DNA of 64,000 nt, taken from the NCBI GenBank assembly GCA_018697195.1, contig CM031871.1, forward strand, positions 763,353 through 827,352, given 5' to 3'. Numbering within the stretch: the stretch's first letter is position 1; each line of letters begins with the position of its first letter. The position numbers were made by a program, and so were the translations under genes. Shown here one piece after another: positions 46,501 to 60,985 of the stretch. The DNA is from Certhia americana (taxonomy: Eukaryota > Chordata > Aves > Passeriformes > Certhiidae). The notes below the pieces were generated by a model. That model saw only the letters and a program-made list of their open reading frames with translations. It searched no databases and had not been told where the DNA came from.

Positions 46501-48229
46501 CTATAAAATAAAAAGAAGAAAGTGTAACTGAACTTGCTCTTTCTTTTTCATTCCAAAATTTTGTCTAAGCCTGCTGAACTGAGAGCCCAGATTTCCAGTC
46601 AGTCCTCAGCTGATTGCTATCCTGAGGATTTATACCCAAGCTGACTGAAGCAGAGGATCCCAGAGCTCACTGAGCTTCACTGCAAACAGCAGCACATCTC
46701 ACATTTCTGTTAAATCATAAAATACTTTAACCTGAGCCAGTGCCTTGGAAGTTTTATCAAAACTCATTCCACTTGAAGAGCTGAGAAGTTACAAGTAAAC
46801 AAGCAGATGTTACACGATGTCTGGAAGAAGGCAGAGGCAGAGGTTGCAGAGCAGAGCAGGCAGACCTATTATGTTTCAGTTATTGTGTAACACCACAATA
46901 ATGGTTATGCCTTGGTCTTAAAAACACTACTGCCACAAAGCACTTCAAAAGTTGGTACTCCAACAGTAAAATAAGTTTTGGTTCTTTCATTCTAAAAAGA
47001 CATGCGTCTTTACTCATGATAAATAAAGATGGGAGAAGACGGCATAGCACAAGCTTATACAGGGTCCTTGCAAAGACTAGTTTTTGTACTGAGATCTTAA
47101 AAATAAGTTAAACCAGCTAACAGCAACCAATTTCTTAGGAAAATACGTCAAGACTGAAAAAAAGGAAGCCTGTCTGTGTTGCATGAAGCAATATAAATAT
47201 TTCCCTTACCTAAAGCCTATACATATTTCTGTTAGTAAATGAGCAGCATAAGAGTGAAATGTGACTGATGCATGAGCCTTCTAAGATGCCCACACTAATT
47301 CCTCTATTCTGTGGTTTTCAACTTCTTTTGATATGCAGGTCCATACAAAATTTTGAGTGGTAGCTGGGGTCTAGTCTGATCTGCTGGGGCAGATCTGCTA
47401 TCATGAGCTCTGCTGCTCCTTTCTGGGATCCCTCAGAAGCAGGTTGGAAACCCACAGAATTAGTTGTCTGGATCATAATTACAGATTTTGTTAAAGAATA
47501 GAGATCTTCTCTTCCTCTCTTATATAAAATAAACATTTTTCTTTCTTTTATACATAATACTAAGTACATACACTAGATTACCCTGCTTGCGGAGAAAGAA
47601 TAGTTCTGTTTGCCTTCAGATATGAAGGCAGCATGGGAACATATGCACAAACTATGGAAGTGAGAGCCCTTCTAAGGTGCCTTTTGCCCTTTGTTTTTTT
47701 GCAAAGGGTATTAAGGTAAAAATGGAAATATGTGGACTTGGATAAAACTTCTTAGATTCTCACCAGTTCTTTTCCTGCTTCCAGCAGACAGGAAGCCAAG
47801 TCAAACATTACAGTTAATGTTTCTTCCCTTCCCATATTACAGCTCTCCAGTAGTTTATTTGGGCACTCCTGCTTTTCAGCCTAACTTTATTGTTTATGTT
47901 TAGAAACAGCAAAGGAGACCTGGAAACCTTTACATACAGCCACAAACTGGTAGTTTTTAAAAATAAAAGTTCCTACAGAAGTCAAAGTACAATGGGTTAT
48001 AGCGCAGAATGCAATTCTAATTTTATTAGGACAACTGCATTAGAGGACTCAGTACCCATGAAGCTGTTTTTCTAACTGGCTGATAGTGATGCCCATGTCC
48101 ATATCAGTACTGCTCACTAAGCAAATTGGAACTGCTTTCCTTATTTTCCACCTTAACTTCACTGTTGTGAAGCTGAAAACATGCTCCAGGCTTGCACCTC
48201 AGGGAAACCACTGCATTACTGCAGAGGCC

Positions 48230-48575
48230 CAAAATGGTCTGGTTTGGAAGAAGCCTTAAAGGCCACAAGTTTCAACGTCCCTGCCATGGGCAGGGACACC
48301 TCCCACTAGACCAGGTAGCTCAAAGCTCCATCCAACCTGGTTGTGAGCATTTCCAGGGATGGGGTATCCAGAGTTTCCCTGGACAACCTGTGCCAGTGTC
48401 TCAGCACCCTCACAGTAAAGCCTTCTTCCCAGTATCCAGCCTAAACTTGCCCTATAACAGTTTGAAGCCATTCCCTCTTGTACTATCATTCATGTCCTTG
48501 TAAAAAGTCCCTCTCCACCTCTCTTCTGGCCCCACCAGGTACTGAAAGCCTGTGTCTCCTCTTTAGTTCTCAAGA
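48230..48575 (-). mobile_element. CR1 LINE 3'-end fragment
   Basis: On the plus strand it reads GCCATGGGCAGGGACACCTC, CACTAGACCAGGTAGCTCAA, CAACCTGTGCCAGTGTCTCA, then CTCTTGTACTATC and AAAAAGTCCCTCTCCACCTC. This is the reverse complement of the bird CR1 3' region. It has the same strand as MICAL3, is 5'-truncated, and makes no protein. Confidence 0.92.
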
Positions 48576-51500
48576 AGACTATTATAATGCACTCCAACAA
48601 AACACCTCTAATGCTGAAGGAGTCATTTCAGTGTCTCTGTGTCATACAAACACAATAAAGTACCTACAGTATAAAGTCATATGCTTCATTAATCAGCACA
48701 ACATTCCAAGCTGAGTACTCTCATTTTTTGCACACCTACTCTACCACCCAAACACTCACTTTATGCCAGCGCTTTGGATGGCTGGGACTTCTTCAGAAAA
48801 AGCAATAGAAGTTACATGACCTAAATTAAGTGGAGTCACAATTTAGGGCTGTTAGTCCACATTCCACTACTGGATATACCCAGATGTAAGGTCAGCATAG
48901 GGATAATTTCTTACTCTTGCTTCTCCCGTAGGTTTTCACCAAGGAAGTGAAGCAGTATTGGTTTTGCACTGCTCAAAGACCCCAAAGTTAAAACCCAACC
49001 TCCTTTCACTCTAGGAACTTACTGCTGTGTGTCTGAGGTTAGCCAAGCCAGCAGCCAAACCTGCAGAAAGCAGATCATTTGAGTCAGCACATTCCAAGGG
49101 GCACCTTAGTACAGCAGCTCTGCCAGAATCCTGTTCCACACAGCCTGGGAAATCAGTTATGCCCTCAGGTGAAACACCGAGGCTTCAGTCACCACATTAG
49201 GTCACTCCTTAGAAATCTGTATTCCTGATGTAAACACCCCGAGCCCTTGGAACCCATGAGCAACACGTACATGGAAATTACAGGAGGAAAGCAAGGGTAG
49301 GCAAAAATTATTTGCCAGGTTTCCAGGGTACTTTTGTGCCTTGCTGGCTGTTCTGCAAGTCTGCAGTATCCTGAGTGTTTTGTCTCCAGGCAGCTGATTG
49401 CTGACTCAGATGCCCTATGAATTCCTTGGCTGTGGTGTTGGGTGAGAAAGACAAAGCCCGTGGAAAAACGCATGTAAGAACAGTGTTCACGTTGCTATTT
49501 ACAATAATAGCACGAGGTTGTCACTGACTCATGGCTCCAAGTACCCTCAGGATCTTCAGTACTTGCCCAGGACAAAAGAAACCAATGGAAAACACAGAGA
49601 TTCAGGCAGTGAATAATCCCAGGTGGTGGTTCCTTCCCACAGTCACCACAGATGCAGGAATATGAATATTTCATCAGAAGCATACACAAGAAAGAAAGCC
49701 CAGTGCTCTACTTCTGCCAAAGGCAAGAGATAAGAGGAGATTTTGCAAATTCTACACATAATGAATTTGGTTGTACAAATTGAAGTTCTGCAGCAAGTGT
49801 TGCAAATGCAGGGCCTATTTATTTCAGGCAAATAACCCCCCATTATATGAATCACCACTCCCCTCTACATTTCCATCCTGATTTTGTTCAAAGTGTTCAT
49901 TCAAGCAATGACTTGAGCCTGGGAAAAAAAGTAAAACTCTATGTCGGAATGTATTTTTCAGCCATCTCTTCTTTTCCATCAGAAATTATTGAGTTAATTC
50001 CATCTACATTCACAGCTTGTTCTCTCTAGCTTAAACCAGGAGTGAATAAAACATTTACCAAAGTAAATGCCCAGCTGCACTTCTGAATGCTGAGTTTCTC
50101 TGAGCACAATGTAAATGCTTTCTTACATTTGAGTTATTTCACAGCCAGGCAAACACCACAGTTGCACCCTTGAAAGACAAGCCTCTGAGAAGTCAGGCAT
50201 CGAGAAGAAGCAACAATACCATATGGAATTTAAAAGCAAACTGGTCCATGATCATAAAACTACTTTCCAGCAACATTACCTTTGTCCTTGCCTCCCTTTC
50301 ATAGCACCTTCTGCAGTTTGTGTCTAAGCAAGACTCAGTAACATGCTCTGGAAACTCCAAGATTACTGCAGTACCCAGGCAGCCAGGACACGCTTGTAAC
50401 TTGGCTAGCAAAAGCCTAAACACATATTACAGTTAAATTCAGGCTACAGACAGTGGGGACACCTGTTCTCGTCTCTTTCCTCCACCCAGCCTCCAGATTT
50501 CTTGTAGGAAACCAATTACCTTTGAGACTCATTTTTTGTTGAATCTGGATGAAATTGTTCAAAAGTTACTAGGGATGAAGTGAAAAGCAGATGAACAAAA
50601 TGGCTCAGTGCCATAAGCCTCCCTTCTTTAGAAAGCCACACACACACAAAATCTTTATTCCAATAAATGAAAAAGCTCTGGTTTAATTTCCAAGATTTAA
50701 TTTCTTTTACTTTTAGCTAAAACCGAAAGGAAAAAAAACGGATTTTCTACAATAGGTTCATGACTTTTTAAAATAAATGATCACAGGTATAAAAAGTGCA
50801 GCTTTAGGGCAGTGGTAAGACTGCGGAACAGATGGCAAAAAAAAAATTTTTGACAAGAAAAGCTAAAGCCAAAAATGGAAACTATTTTAACTCCATATTA
50901 TGCAGACCAAGAAGGGGAAAGCAAGAGGACAAAGGCGTGGTTGCCATTGTTTGCAGCTTCCCTTTTATACCAGATGGAAAAGGGAAACGTCAGCATTGTC
51001 CACATTAAATTTTAAGATGGGATTTAGATCTGTTCCCATTCATAACATTCAAGACTCAGACAAATAAGCTGTGAATAGGTGTTTAATACACCTATTAAAC
51101 TTGATCTGGTCACTTCTGCCAGAGAGTCTTTTGGGTCTTCACCTCTTTCCTGTTCTATCTTCTCTCCCAAGCTAGGTCCAAAGTGGGAGAAAGAGAAACC
51201 AGATATGAACTCAACTGCAAATACAAGAACCTGTTCTTAGCACATATACAAACAGTTCATAGAATTCTCATGACAAGAAAAACTCAACCCAGTACTGACT
51301 TGAGAAGAAATGCTAATTATACACAAGAACATGGAAACATACAAATACAGAAGCAACTACAGAAAATATTTTGGTTCCCATATTCACATCAAGGCACAGA
51401 AGGAAAAATGTGTACGTTGCTTATTACTAACCATTTCTTCAACGCCACAACACAACTACTGAAAGCATTTGACCTACAAAATACAACCTTTTATCTATGA

Positions 51501-52729
51501 GAACTCAAAAAACATACTTAGCTGCTGCTGACATACACAAATGTTTGATCACAGCACTCACTATACTAATGAATGAACACTAACAAAGAAAGAGACTAAG
51601 AAACAGATCAATGCTATTCTTTGGAAGAAAAAAAATAAGGAAATTGTACCATGGAAGAGGTAGCTGTCCTCTCAGAGGATGATAAGGGAATAATAGTAGG
51701 AACACCTGGATAGGTGTCATTCTCACACCACAATGTAACAGAGCAACACAGCTGAATTCCCTTATCTGAAGTGCTTTGAAGCTGTTCCTGATGTTGCATT
51801 TCAACACATCTTAAAATGTATCCTAAAGTTAGTTCCATCCAATTTTACAAATTTGATTTCATCAGAGTTCTGCAAACACTATCTAATAAGCCTAGGAAAG
51901 TGCCTATTTAAAAAATAAAACAAAAGGAAGACTCCTAAAATTACCAGAATTACTCTTTCACAAAACTTTATTTCTATGACTTCAAATGGGGATAAACCAA
52001 ATTGGTTGCCTTAGCACAGCAAGATATATCAGCTTTTGACACCATGTAGGACATGGACCCATTCATTTTCCCACTGTGTATGCCACAAGAAACACGAGCC
52101 TTTTTGAGAAACGCTTTACTGAACATTAGAGACCAAGAACACTGTTCTGCCCCAATTAGAAGTTCTGAGCAGAATGAGGACTGGAAGCTACAAATACACT
52201 TTAACAGCCTCTGCAGCCCAGTGAGCCAAGTCCTCTGAGGCTTCCAGATTTGCCGGTGCACTGATCACCCCCAACCATTCCATGGCACAGGAAGAAAACA
52301 AATAGAGCCTGTATTCTATTCTGAAAAAAAGAAATCTCATAAAAGAAATTCTCTAATTAAACTCACATGAACACATTTGCAAAGATTTATGTAAGTGAAA
52401 GCTTCTATCTGCCAGAACCTAGCACCAAAACACAGACTACAATGGTCACAAAAGTGAATACAAAGAAGATAATCAACAGTAAAAGAGACAGATAGAACCA
52501 CAAGATCTGCAAGTGACAAGAGGATAAAAATTGCCCATCTTTATTGAGCACATAAAAATGGTTCAGAGATCTGAAAAATGGAAAGATCTAGCACCCTCTG
52601 TAGTATGTGTTTCCTCTTATACACACTTGGCTCCACTTACTGTGCTTCAGTTCTCCCTCTCATTACCTAATTAGCCAGGGAAGGGGACAAAGCTGGTGAA
52701 GGGTCTGAAGCACAAGCCCTGCTAGGAAC

Positions 52730-53117
52730 ATTTGAAGGAGCTAAGGCTGTTCAGCCTGGAGAACAGGAAGCTCAGAAGTGACCTTTTCACTCCCTATAAC
52801 CACCTGAAAGGAGGGTGTATTCAGGTGGGGATCAGCCTCTTCTCCCAGGGAAGAAGTGACAGGACAAGAAGAGAGTCTTAAGCTGTGCCAGGGGAGGTTC
52901 AGACTGGACATCATGAGGAATTTCTTCAATGAAAGGGTGGTCAAGCACTGGAACAGCCTACCCAGGGAGGTGGTGGAGTCACCACCCCGGAGGTGTTTAA
53001 GGAAAGACTGGATGTGGCACTGAGTGCCATGGTCTAGTTGACACAGTGGCATTCAGTCATAGGTTGGGCTTGCAGATCTCAGAGGTCTTTCCCAACTTAA
53101 TTGATTCTGTAATTCCC
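52730..53117 (+). mobile_element. CR1 LINE 3'-end fragment (longest in window)
   Basis: AAGGCTGTTCAGCCTGGAGA, then CTCCCAGGGAAGAAGTGACA, GAGGTTCAGACTGGACATCA, CAGGGAGGTGGTGGAGTCAC and GACTGGATGTGGCACTGAGT follow the CR1 consensus end region closely. It ends in GATTCTGTAATTCC. About 390 bp, antisense to MICAL3. Confidence 0.95.
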
Positions 53118-53793
53118 CCTTATATAGGTCAAAGATTATTTATCACCTAGAGACACAGAATCCAAACAAAGCTGCATTTACCAAAGCCCCCTTCATTTGC
53201 ATCAGTCATTAAGAGAAATATCTATCACTTCAGAAGCAAGCTCAAAGACCGGTCATTTGTCTTAACCACAGCAAATAGATGCCTAGACTTTCAACTCCAA
53301 GGTTCACCCCTCCATGGTTTGGCAAATCCAGACTCTCAGAAAACACATATTCCAGTTACAGACAGTAAAAAAGGAACATGGGAAAGCAAGTTTTATTTGT
53401 GCTGCTTACAACTCTCAGTGGTAATGGGTGTGGAAAAAAAGGCAGGCACTTCCTGAAAGGAAGTGCTGGATGAAAAGGGAGTTGGAAAACAGGATTAGAA
53501 GATTCTTATTTTCACCATTTTTACACAGTCAGCTAGGTATGGCATCACAAATCCTCTGCACAGAGCAGTTCAAACAGATTACAGATTATTTAGTGGATGT
53601 GTAACCACTTTCCGTGGAAGAAGACAGATTAAAGAAAGTAGAGGAAGTTCAAAATTTTGGAATATTCTTCCCTATACAACATCTTGCAAGATTCTTTTGT
53701 GAGCCAAGAAATCTAAGTAAACTAACATTTGAATAAAAGAGTTGTAAAGATTTCTACAACCCACAAACCACCATTTTAGAGACTGCTAACCTT

Positions 53794-53824
<31 letters not shown>

Positions 53825-53951
53825 AGCTTTATTCTAGGACAAGTTCAGAAAGGGTTGGGATCATGCTATAACACATGGTGCAACCTTAGCCTGTATAATT
53901 GCCACGTAAAAGATACATGCAGAATCAAAAAAAAAAAAAAAAAAAAAAAAA
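53794..53951 (+). repeat. Two A-tracts (A26 and A25) about 107 bp apart
   Basis: A26 at 53794-53819 and A25 at 53927-53951 flank a 107-base non-repetitive piece. No known SINE body is recognised between or before them. Confidence 0.9.
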
Positions 53952-56900
53952 GAAAAATACCTAAAAAATCAGACCTTAAACCCAGACCTCCAGAACTGCC
54001 ACCTCCTTTCCCTTAACAAGAAAAGTCCAACCAGGAACAGCATCTCATCAACCTGCAGATGAGGTCACTGGTAACTTGTCACTCTACATCATAGGTATTC
54101 AATGCTCAAATATGCCCCTGTCCCCAGCCTATATAGAGCAGGCTGACACCCTCAAGCTTCACTGAGAGTGAAAGAAAATCTTCTTCACTGCTGCCAAAGA
54201 AAATCCCACAGTGTGTTTATAACCACTCGTGGGTGTACCCTGCTCCTGTAACTCAAACCACTACCCCAGCCTTCTTTTCTCCTTCCAAGTTATGCATGAA
54301 AATACATGCTCTCCCTATATGCCTAAAATAAAAAATGGCAATGACAACAAACTCGATCTTGGTTAGATCAGGCTGTTTCTGAATGGTCCCCGCAGGGCTT
54401 CACAGCCATGTGCTATCTTCCCACACCAGTCACTAGATTAGACCATAATATACAATTAAGCAATTTCCTTTCATTTTGCAGAGGTGGAGAATTACACACC
54501 TCAGCAAGAGCACTACTGACTGAGCAGAGTCTGAACAGGGCACCCAGCAGGATTTGAAAGGAACCAGAAGACTACTTTCCATTATGGGTTATCTTTTGTG
54601 GTCAGATTCACTATGGAGTAGCACCTCATTTTTACAGTAAAACTAATTTATTAGACTCTAAAGGCATGGGGCTTCTAGATAACACCAGAGATACTGAATG
54701 TGTTCAATGGACACAATGTTAAATCCCAATTTGTCACAGGAAGAAAACACGCCCACGCATTAATCCTGTAACTTTTATTTCATAAATTAGATCATTTAGT
54801 TGAAATCTATTCCACACATCCCACAAACCTCCTCTACAACCACTCCCAGGCTGCATTCCTGTAGACATGACTTCACTTTCAGAGGGAAAGTCTTTATCCC
54901 ATCCTTCCCTCAAAATACTGTTACTATACTTACATTTTGGAGTTCTTGACAGTATGTTAAACTTCATTTAGTATTAACCCCTTGATAAATTTGTTCACGT
55001 AAGTCTTTCCTCTTTCCAAAATAAGCATACCAACCCTTTGCACTCTGGTATGCTCCACAATCCAGTAAAGATAATAATTTTAAAAAGCAAAGCAAAATCC
55101 AACCCTTAGCAACTAACAAACTGTAGGACCATCAAATGATAACTGATATCTAACAACTTAACAAAAGTTTGTCTCTGTTAAAAAATCTGCTGTGTCTAAT
55201 GCTTTCCCACTGTTCATTCCCTCATAGGTACAAGGAAAGCTTTTACCAGGAGACAGGAATGTATTGTAAGCAAATAACTGGATCACCATTTTGGCTCAAT
55301 CTTGACAAACAGACAGAATAAAGAGTTTGCAATTTCTCATGCTACAAAATATACTAGAATCTCGAAGAGTAATCCAAGCTGTAGGCAGAGAATGGCAAAA
55401 ACAAAACTCGCAACATCAAACTTTCAGTTCAGCTCTGGATATCAGATAATACCAATTGCACATATTGTCACAAAGGTTATAAATAGTAACCAGGCAGCAC
55501 CTTCCCCACTTAGCTGGACAACTGACTGTCAGTAAACACGAGCAGTTTCAATGGCCCAGATAGCGATTTCCCTGCAGCCGTGGAACCCACAGGATGCCTC
55601 TCTCAGCAAAGACCATGCCAAGCTCAGTGCCTGAAGCAAACAAAAATCTGTTAAGAAATCAGTTAGAGGAGAGGTGGAGGTGGTTCTGTAATTTACTCTC
55701 CTCTCCCTGAGGCTTTGGCAAGCAGCTCCTGAAAGAAGATGGCAGTCATCACTTTCAGAAGCAGACATTTCCAGCCTCCTCAAATACAGCTGCACTGGTG
55801 GGGACATGAAAAGACTTGGTATGAATTAGTAAGAGATTAAATCCAACATAAATGTAAGGACGCCATCAGCAGAATTTGTTTCTAGTAGCAAGGACACATC
55901 TCTCTTTGTCTTTCATCCTCAAGGACTGTTCTGTCTAGTCTGTTTAATTCCATCCTCGTTTGGATAAAGGCCATGCCTCTGCAAGGATATCTGGGGGTCT
56001 GGAAGGTTTAGTTGAGGATATCTGGCAGAGAAAGTAGCCCTATGAGGGGGCACATTTGCTTAATGTAGGTCTGAGAGCCCTCACCAAGGGAACTATGAGC
56101 ACTTTTAGTGTAACACATCTGTGTACACTTCGTTAACAGGCAAAGCTCACTTATGCTCACAGACTGCATTGTGAAACAACCACTGCCCAGCATGGTTTGA
56201 CGAGACTGAGGCACTGCTTTGCACCTGTACTGCTCACAGGTCAGGATCTGTCCTGTAGGGCAGTCCAGCATTTCCACTGGCAGATGATTCAGTTCTGGAC
56301 CTTGGACTCACACTGTGCAATCTCCATAATCTCTTATTCCACAACATCCTGTATTTGAGCACTAGCCAGAATGACCCTTTTCCAAAATTCTGTCAAATAC
56401 ATCAAGAAGGGGCACAAAAGACTGCAGGTCACTTGTGACTTTCTCAGTGACAATACCAACAGGCTGCTGCTGGCATATCTGAAAAAGAAAAATATTGACA
56501 TTAAGAAGTACTTTCTTCATCTTCATTCAACTTCTGCTTTCAGGCCCAGTCAGCCAGAAGAGACTAGTAGCAGAGCACAGATCTGTAAACTGGGAATGAC
56601 CAAGAGTGGTGGCAGCACCATAGCCTGAGTGTAGCTGCTTTCCTGGAAATTCATATGGTGCTTCTGGAGAGCATTATCTGCACAGAACAACCTAGGGTCT
56701 TCAATATCTGAAAATTACCCTCCCTCTAGTTGCTCATTGGCAATAAACAATTTAATATCTATATATCTACTATTAGTTTATGTTATCAGAAACAAATGCT
56801 GCTATTAAGAAAGTCTCATTTTCTCCAGTTTGATGACTGAGAAATGTAAAGGATTTGTTTCTTATTACACTGGGAGCTACCAGTAAAATCCATGTCTACT

Positions 56901-57123
56901 CTTCACTCCCCTGTCATTTCCCATACATACACCCCAAAAATTATCATATACTTTTTCCATGGACCTGAAGATCTGGCTAACTGTAGAGAAAAATTTCTTG
57001 TTCCCTGGGGCAAACCAGAAAACTCTTCAGTATTTGGTTCTTGAAATACTTTGGAGTGACCACAAGTAATAAGCAATGTTTGCTTTTAACCTTTCATTTC
57101 TGTAACACTCCCATTTATTTTCT

Positions 57124-57260
57124 AGGATAGAACAGACTATTCCAGTTGGAAGAGCCCTACAGTGATCATCTGGTCCAACAGCCTGAAGTGTGTTGTTAAG
57201 GGCATGGCCATTTCCCTTCCCTGGCTGACACCAGTGGCTGGCCATGCACCTTCTTGCAGG
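57124..57260 (-). mobile_element. CR1-like 3'-end fragment
   Basis: On the plus strand, AGGATAGAACAGACTATTCC, AGTTGGAAGAGCCCTACAGT and GATCATCTGGTCCAACAGCC resemble the reverse complement of a CR1 3' end. The rest is diverged, so the inner boundary is approximate. Confidence 0.7.
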
Positions 57261-60200
57261 AACTTCTGCATTATGTTCTGTAATTATAGGGAATTACAGG
57301 GAAATGCTCATTTGAAGAGCAAACGGCAGACGAAAGGATCTAATCCTTATAAAAATGGGCAATTTCCTATCCTTATCACACTGTGGCCAGCGAGATTATT
57401 AATGCTTTATGTCTCTTCCCTCTTATCAACTCAGACATTTCTTCCTGAGCCCGTTGTTTTGATGATCAATACCTTTCTTTTCATTTCCAGGCCAAGTTTA
57501 TACCTCTCTGTTCCTGTGATGATGCTGACCTATGCATTAAGTCTTCCCTCCCTTCCCACATATATTTATAGACAATGCCACATCTCTCCTTGACCTTCAT
57601 TAAGCTAAGGCCAAATCAAGCTCTCTCGGACTAAGATAGGCTTTCTTTTCCTAGGCTTCCCAAAGGAAAAACTGCATATTGTTGGGTAAGGGGTTTAGGA
57701 GTTTGAAAGATAGGAAGGTTCTGTGATCCTAAGAAGAATTATAGTTGTACAGTGCATTTGACCAGATGAGTTCTCAGAAGAGAATGGCACAATAGGGTGT
57801 ACAGCACATCCCTCTCCATCACATCTCCATCCATGCTGGGATTGCTTTAGCCTCTTCCATCTCTACAATTCACATTTAGCATACATTTTAGAGCAATCCC
57901 TGTGATCAATAAATACATTTTCTCCTTTCTTGGTTATTTCCAAGTGAAAGACCATAAGATTGTCTCATATTATTTAATTTAATTTCATGTGTATCCTGTA
58001 AGTTCTAGTTCTTTCTACAGAATACCAGTGTAAAGGTAGAGTTGGTCTCACAGGCAGAGAAGTACAGCTCTGATCCTTTAAGAGTCGGAACAGGAAACCT
58101 TTCTCCCCAGACTAGTTTCTTCTACTATACACAATCTGGTCCTTTTTGGGAAGGAAACAAATACAGTATCTCAGAAAAGAAATGCTATATCAATGCCATG
58201 AGCCAAGAGACTGGTGGAGCTTCACGTAGAAGATTCCTCTAGGCTGTGGTCAGTACTTGTGATCAGCCCTTCCAGACTCCTCTACTTCTTGACCTATTAA
58301 TATCAATATTAAAAATAGGGTAGAACACCTCCAGGAGTGTCAGAAAAAATGAGTTGGCTTTTGTCCTGGAACTCAGTGTTTGAAATCAGGGACGTGGGGT
58401 TCTAGAGCACTCTCCCAACAAGAAAAGCCAAAGGCAATTACTCAGTTTATTAAGAGAATAGTTTTCTGACACTCAAAAGAAACAGACCACATGCTAGGAT
58501 TTGCCTCCAAACTAGTCCAGTGTTTTGATATTACTGTACAGATGTAGACACAATATATGCACATTTGGTGTGCCAAGCCAGAATCACATGCTCCTAACCA
58601 TAACTGCAAACATGTATGCAGAGCAAAACAGCTTTATTGAAGGTTCATTGAAGGCTGTGCAAAATTACTGGGCTCAAGGCCTTTAGCTGCATGAAGTTGA
58701 ATTTCTGTCAAAGCAGCTGATACTATAAAAGTAGCCATTTCTGTAACCCTCTGTGCTCTGACAAAGGTTGCACGGGGTGGGAAGAAGTGTGAGGGAGGCG
58801 ATCCTGTCATTTGAAACTCCATTTCCTTGACAGGACAGATGAAATTTTGCTTCTTCCTCTGTTTTAAAGAATTACAACCTTGAAAGCTGAAGGTGGCAAG
58901 AGACTTCCCAAATTTTGCCTGTGTGCATAGAGCTGCCAGATACAGTGTTGATAACAGTGTTGTTTGGAAAGGCTGTTCATACAATTACAAGAAAACTGTG
59001 CTTTTGGTAGAACAGCTTACTAAAAGCTGCTGGTATAAAAGTTGTTTACTTTGGAAAATTAACTGTGAATGTTGTTTTACCTCAAAGGCAAAGCTATGCT
59101 ATGCAAAAAAATAGTTCAGGCAATTTATGCCACATTTGTATCCCCACAGTCAATAAAGGAATGCAAAATGACTACAAGCTTTATACAAGCTACAAGCAGC
59201 TATAATCACTTCACCAAATTACATGAGAGAATTTAAGATATAAGTACTGTTTTAAGTGCTCCAAGCATATATTATATGTTGTCCAAGAGTACATTATCCC
59301 AAAGGAAGAAAAATTATTTTGTGCCTTTGAATTGCTTTTAGAAATATCTAAAATATCCCAACAGTGTGGTTGATTCAGTACTTCTCTAATCTGATCTTGA
59401 ATGAGCTTGTTTTTTCCCTTTTCCCGATATGCTATGGAACACTGACTTCACTTTCATTAGTCCCCTGGCTAACTCCTTAGAGCTGACAGTAATACAGCCA
59501 TTAAGCAGATCAGCAGGGTCTCAAGTTCAACAGAAAGATCAGTATTTGTCCCTGACTTCAGTCTGAGGTTGCTGGCACATTTATAAACAGCCATAGATTG
59601 AGATGCAGTAGTATCTCAGAGAAACAGAACAAAGAAGCAGGTTTACAGTATCCAGCTGTAATGAAATGTGACACTCTGCCCTTGACAAGCATAACACAGC
59701 ATTGTTCACTGGACACAAGAGGTGCTCCCTTCTGTAGCTTGGACTGCTACCTGTTGCAGTGCTTCCACGTGCCCCTATGCCCACCACAATTGCTGGGTTT
59801 GGAGAAAACAGCCTGCCAGGGTATTGCATGGAGGGTCTAGCACACATCACATGGTTTACTGCGGGGAGTAACCCTGAGGTTACTCAACATTTTGTGGTAT
59901 CGCACAGGACACCCTGGAGAGAACATCTGTGGTACCCACACACCCTCTCCATGGACTCATCCAGCACTTATGGACTCTGTGTGTCCTGATCTAATCATTA
60001 GACTCCCACATTCCTCCACTCCAGAGGACAAGGCAGTTCACTTCATGAGCTTATGCAAGTAAATTCAGAGCAATTTAATGAAAATGGCCAACAAAGCAGG
60101 TACCTTGCTATTAAAGGGTGCTTTCCCTGGAAGAATTTAAAGGCAGGTAAGGAATGTGTGGGAGAAGCTGACAGCACTGCGAAGCAATCTGCAGCAAGGC

Positions 60201-60837
60201 AGGCAGGTGTGGATGCAAAACACCTGCAAACAAAGTCAATCCATTACTAAAGGTGAGTTTGACTTTCACTTAGAACTGAACATTACACACAATCTGTGCC
60301 CACACCCATTTTAATGCTACCTCAAGTAAGCCTGACAAGTGTTATTGTGATGTCCACAGACACACCAACGACCACCTGAAGTGAAAGAGCAGCTTTCACT
60401 CTCTGTAACTGGAATGACCCAGCTGGATGGCTCATTCTCTCAGTAGTCTTTTCTACAGACAGAATGGAGCACAGAGAAGCTTCCAGCACACTTCTGGCTT
60501 CCTTCACTGAACACAAGTAGTTACAACCCATTCATGGAAAAACAGCCCATGTGCATGCAGAGAAAAACTAGCCTGCCCCAACTAGGCTACACTCAACAAC
60601 TGGAGTCAGTACTAAGGTGATCTAGACAGGATTAAGCTGGAGGCCTGACACACCATTAGCTTTCATCAGATCAGTATTTGGCTGCAGAAAAAGACAGATC
60701 ATTTCTGTGGAAAAGGCATCCATGTTTCCTTTTCTCTTCTTGGTTAAGAAACTTGATTTGGCTGATGATTAGGGAAGCGCACTAATCTATATTGTTTAAA
60801 ACTCTTGCTTGAGGAGTAGGTCAGACTAAGAAATTGA

Positions 60838-60985
60838 GTCACAGAACCACAGAATAATTAAGGTTGGAAAAGACCTGTGGAGATTGTCTAGGCTGATCCT
60901 ACTGCTCAAAGCAGAGTCAGCTAAAGCAGGTTATTCAGGACAGTGCCCAGTTGGGTTTCGAGTATCTCCAAGGATGGAGTCACAA
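60838..60985 (-). mobile_element. CR1-like 3'-end fragment
   Basis: TCACAGAACCACAGAATAAT, TAAGGTTGGAAAAGACCTGT and GTATCTCCAAGGATGGAGTC are reverse-complement CR1 3' motifs. The match fades after about 60985. Same strand as MICAL3. Confidence 0.82.

Noticed and set aside
57162..57593. 143-codon plus-strand open frame
   Set aside because: It begins inside a CR1-like fragment and continues into AT-rich intron, with no protein family signal.
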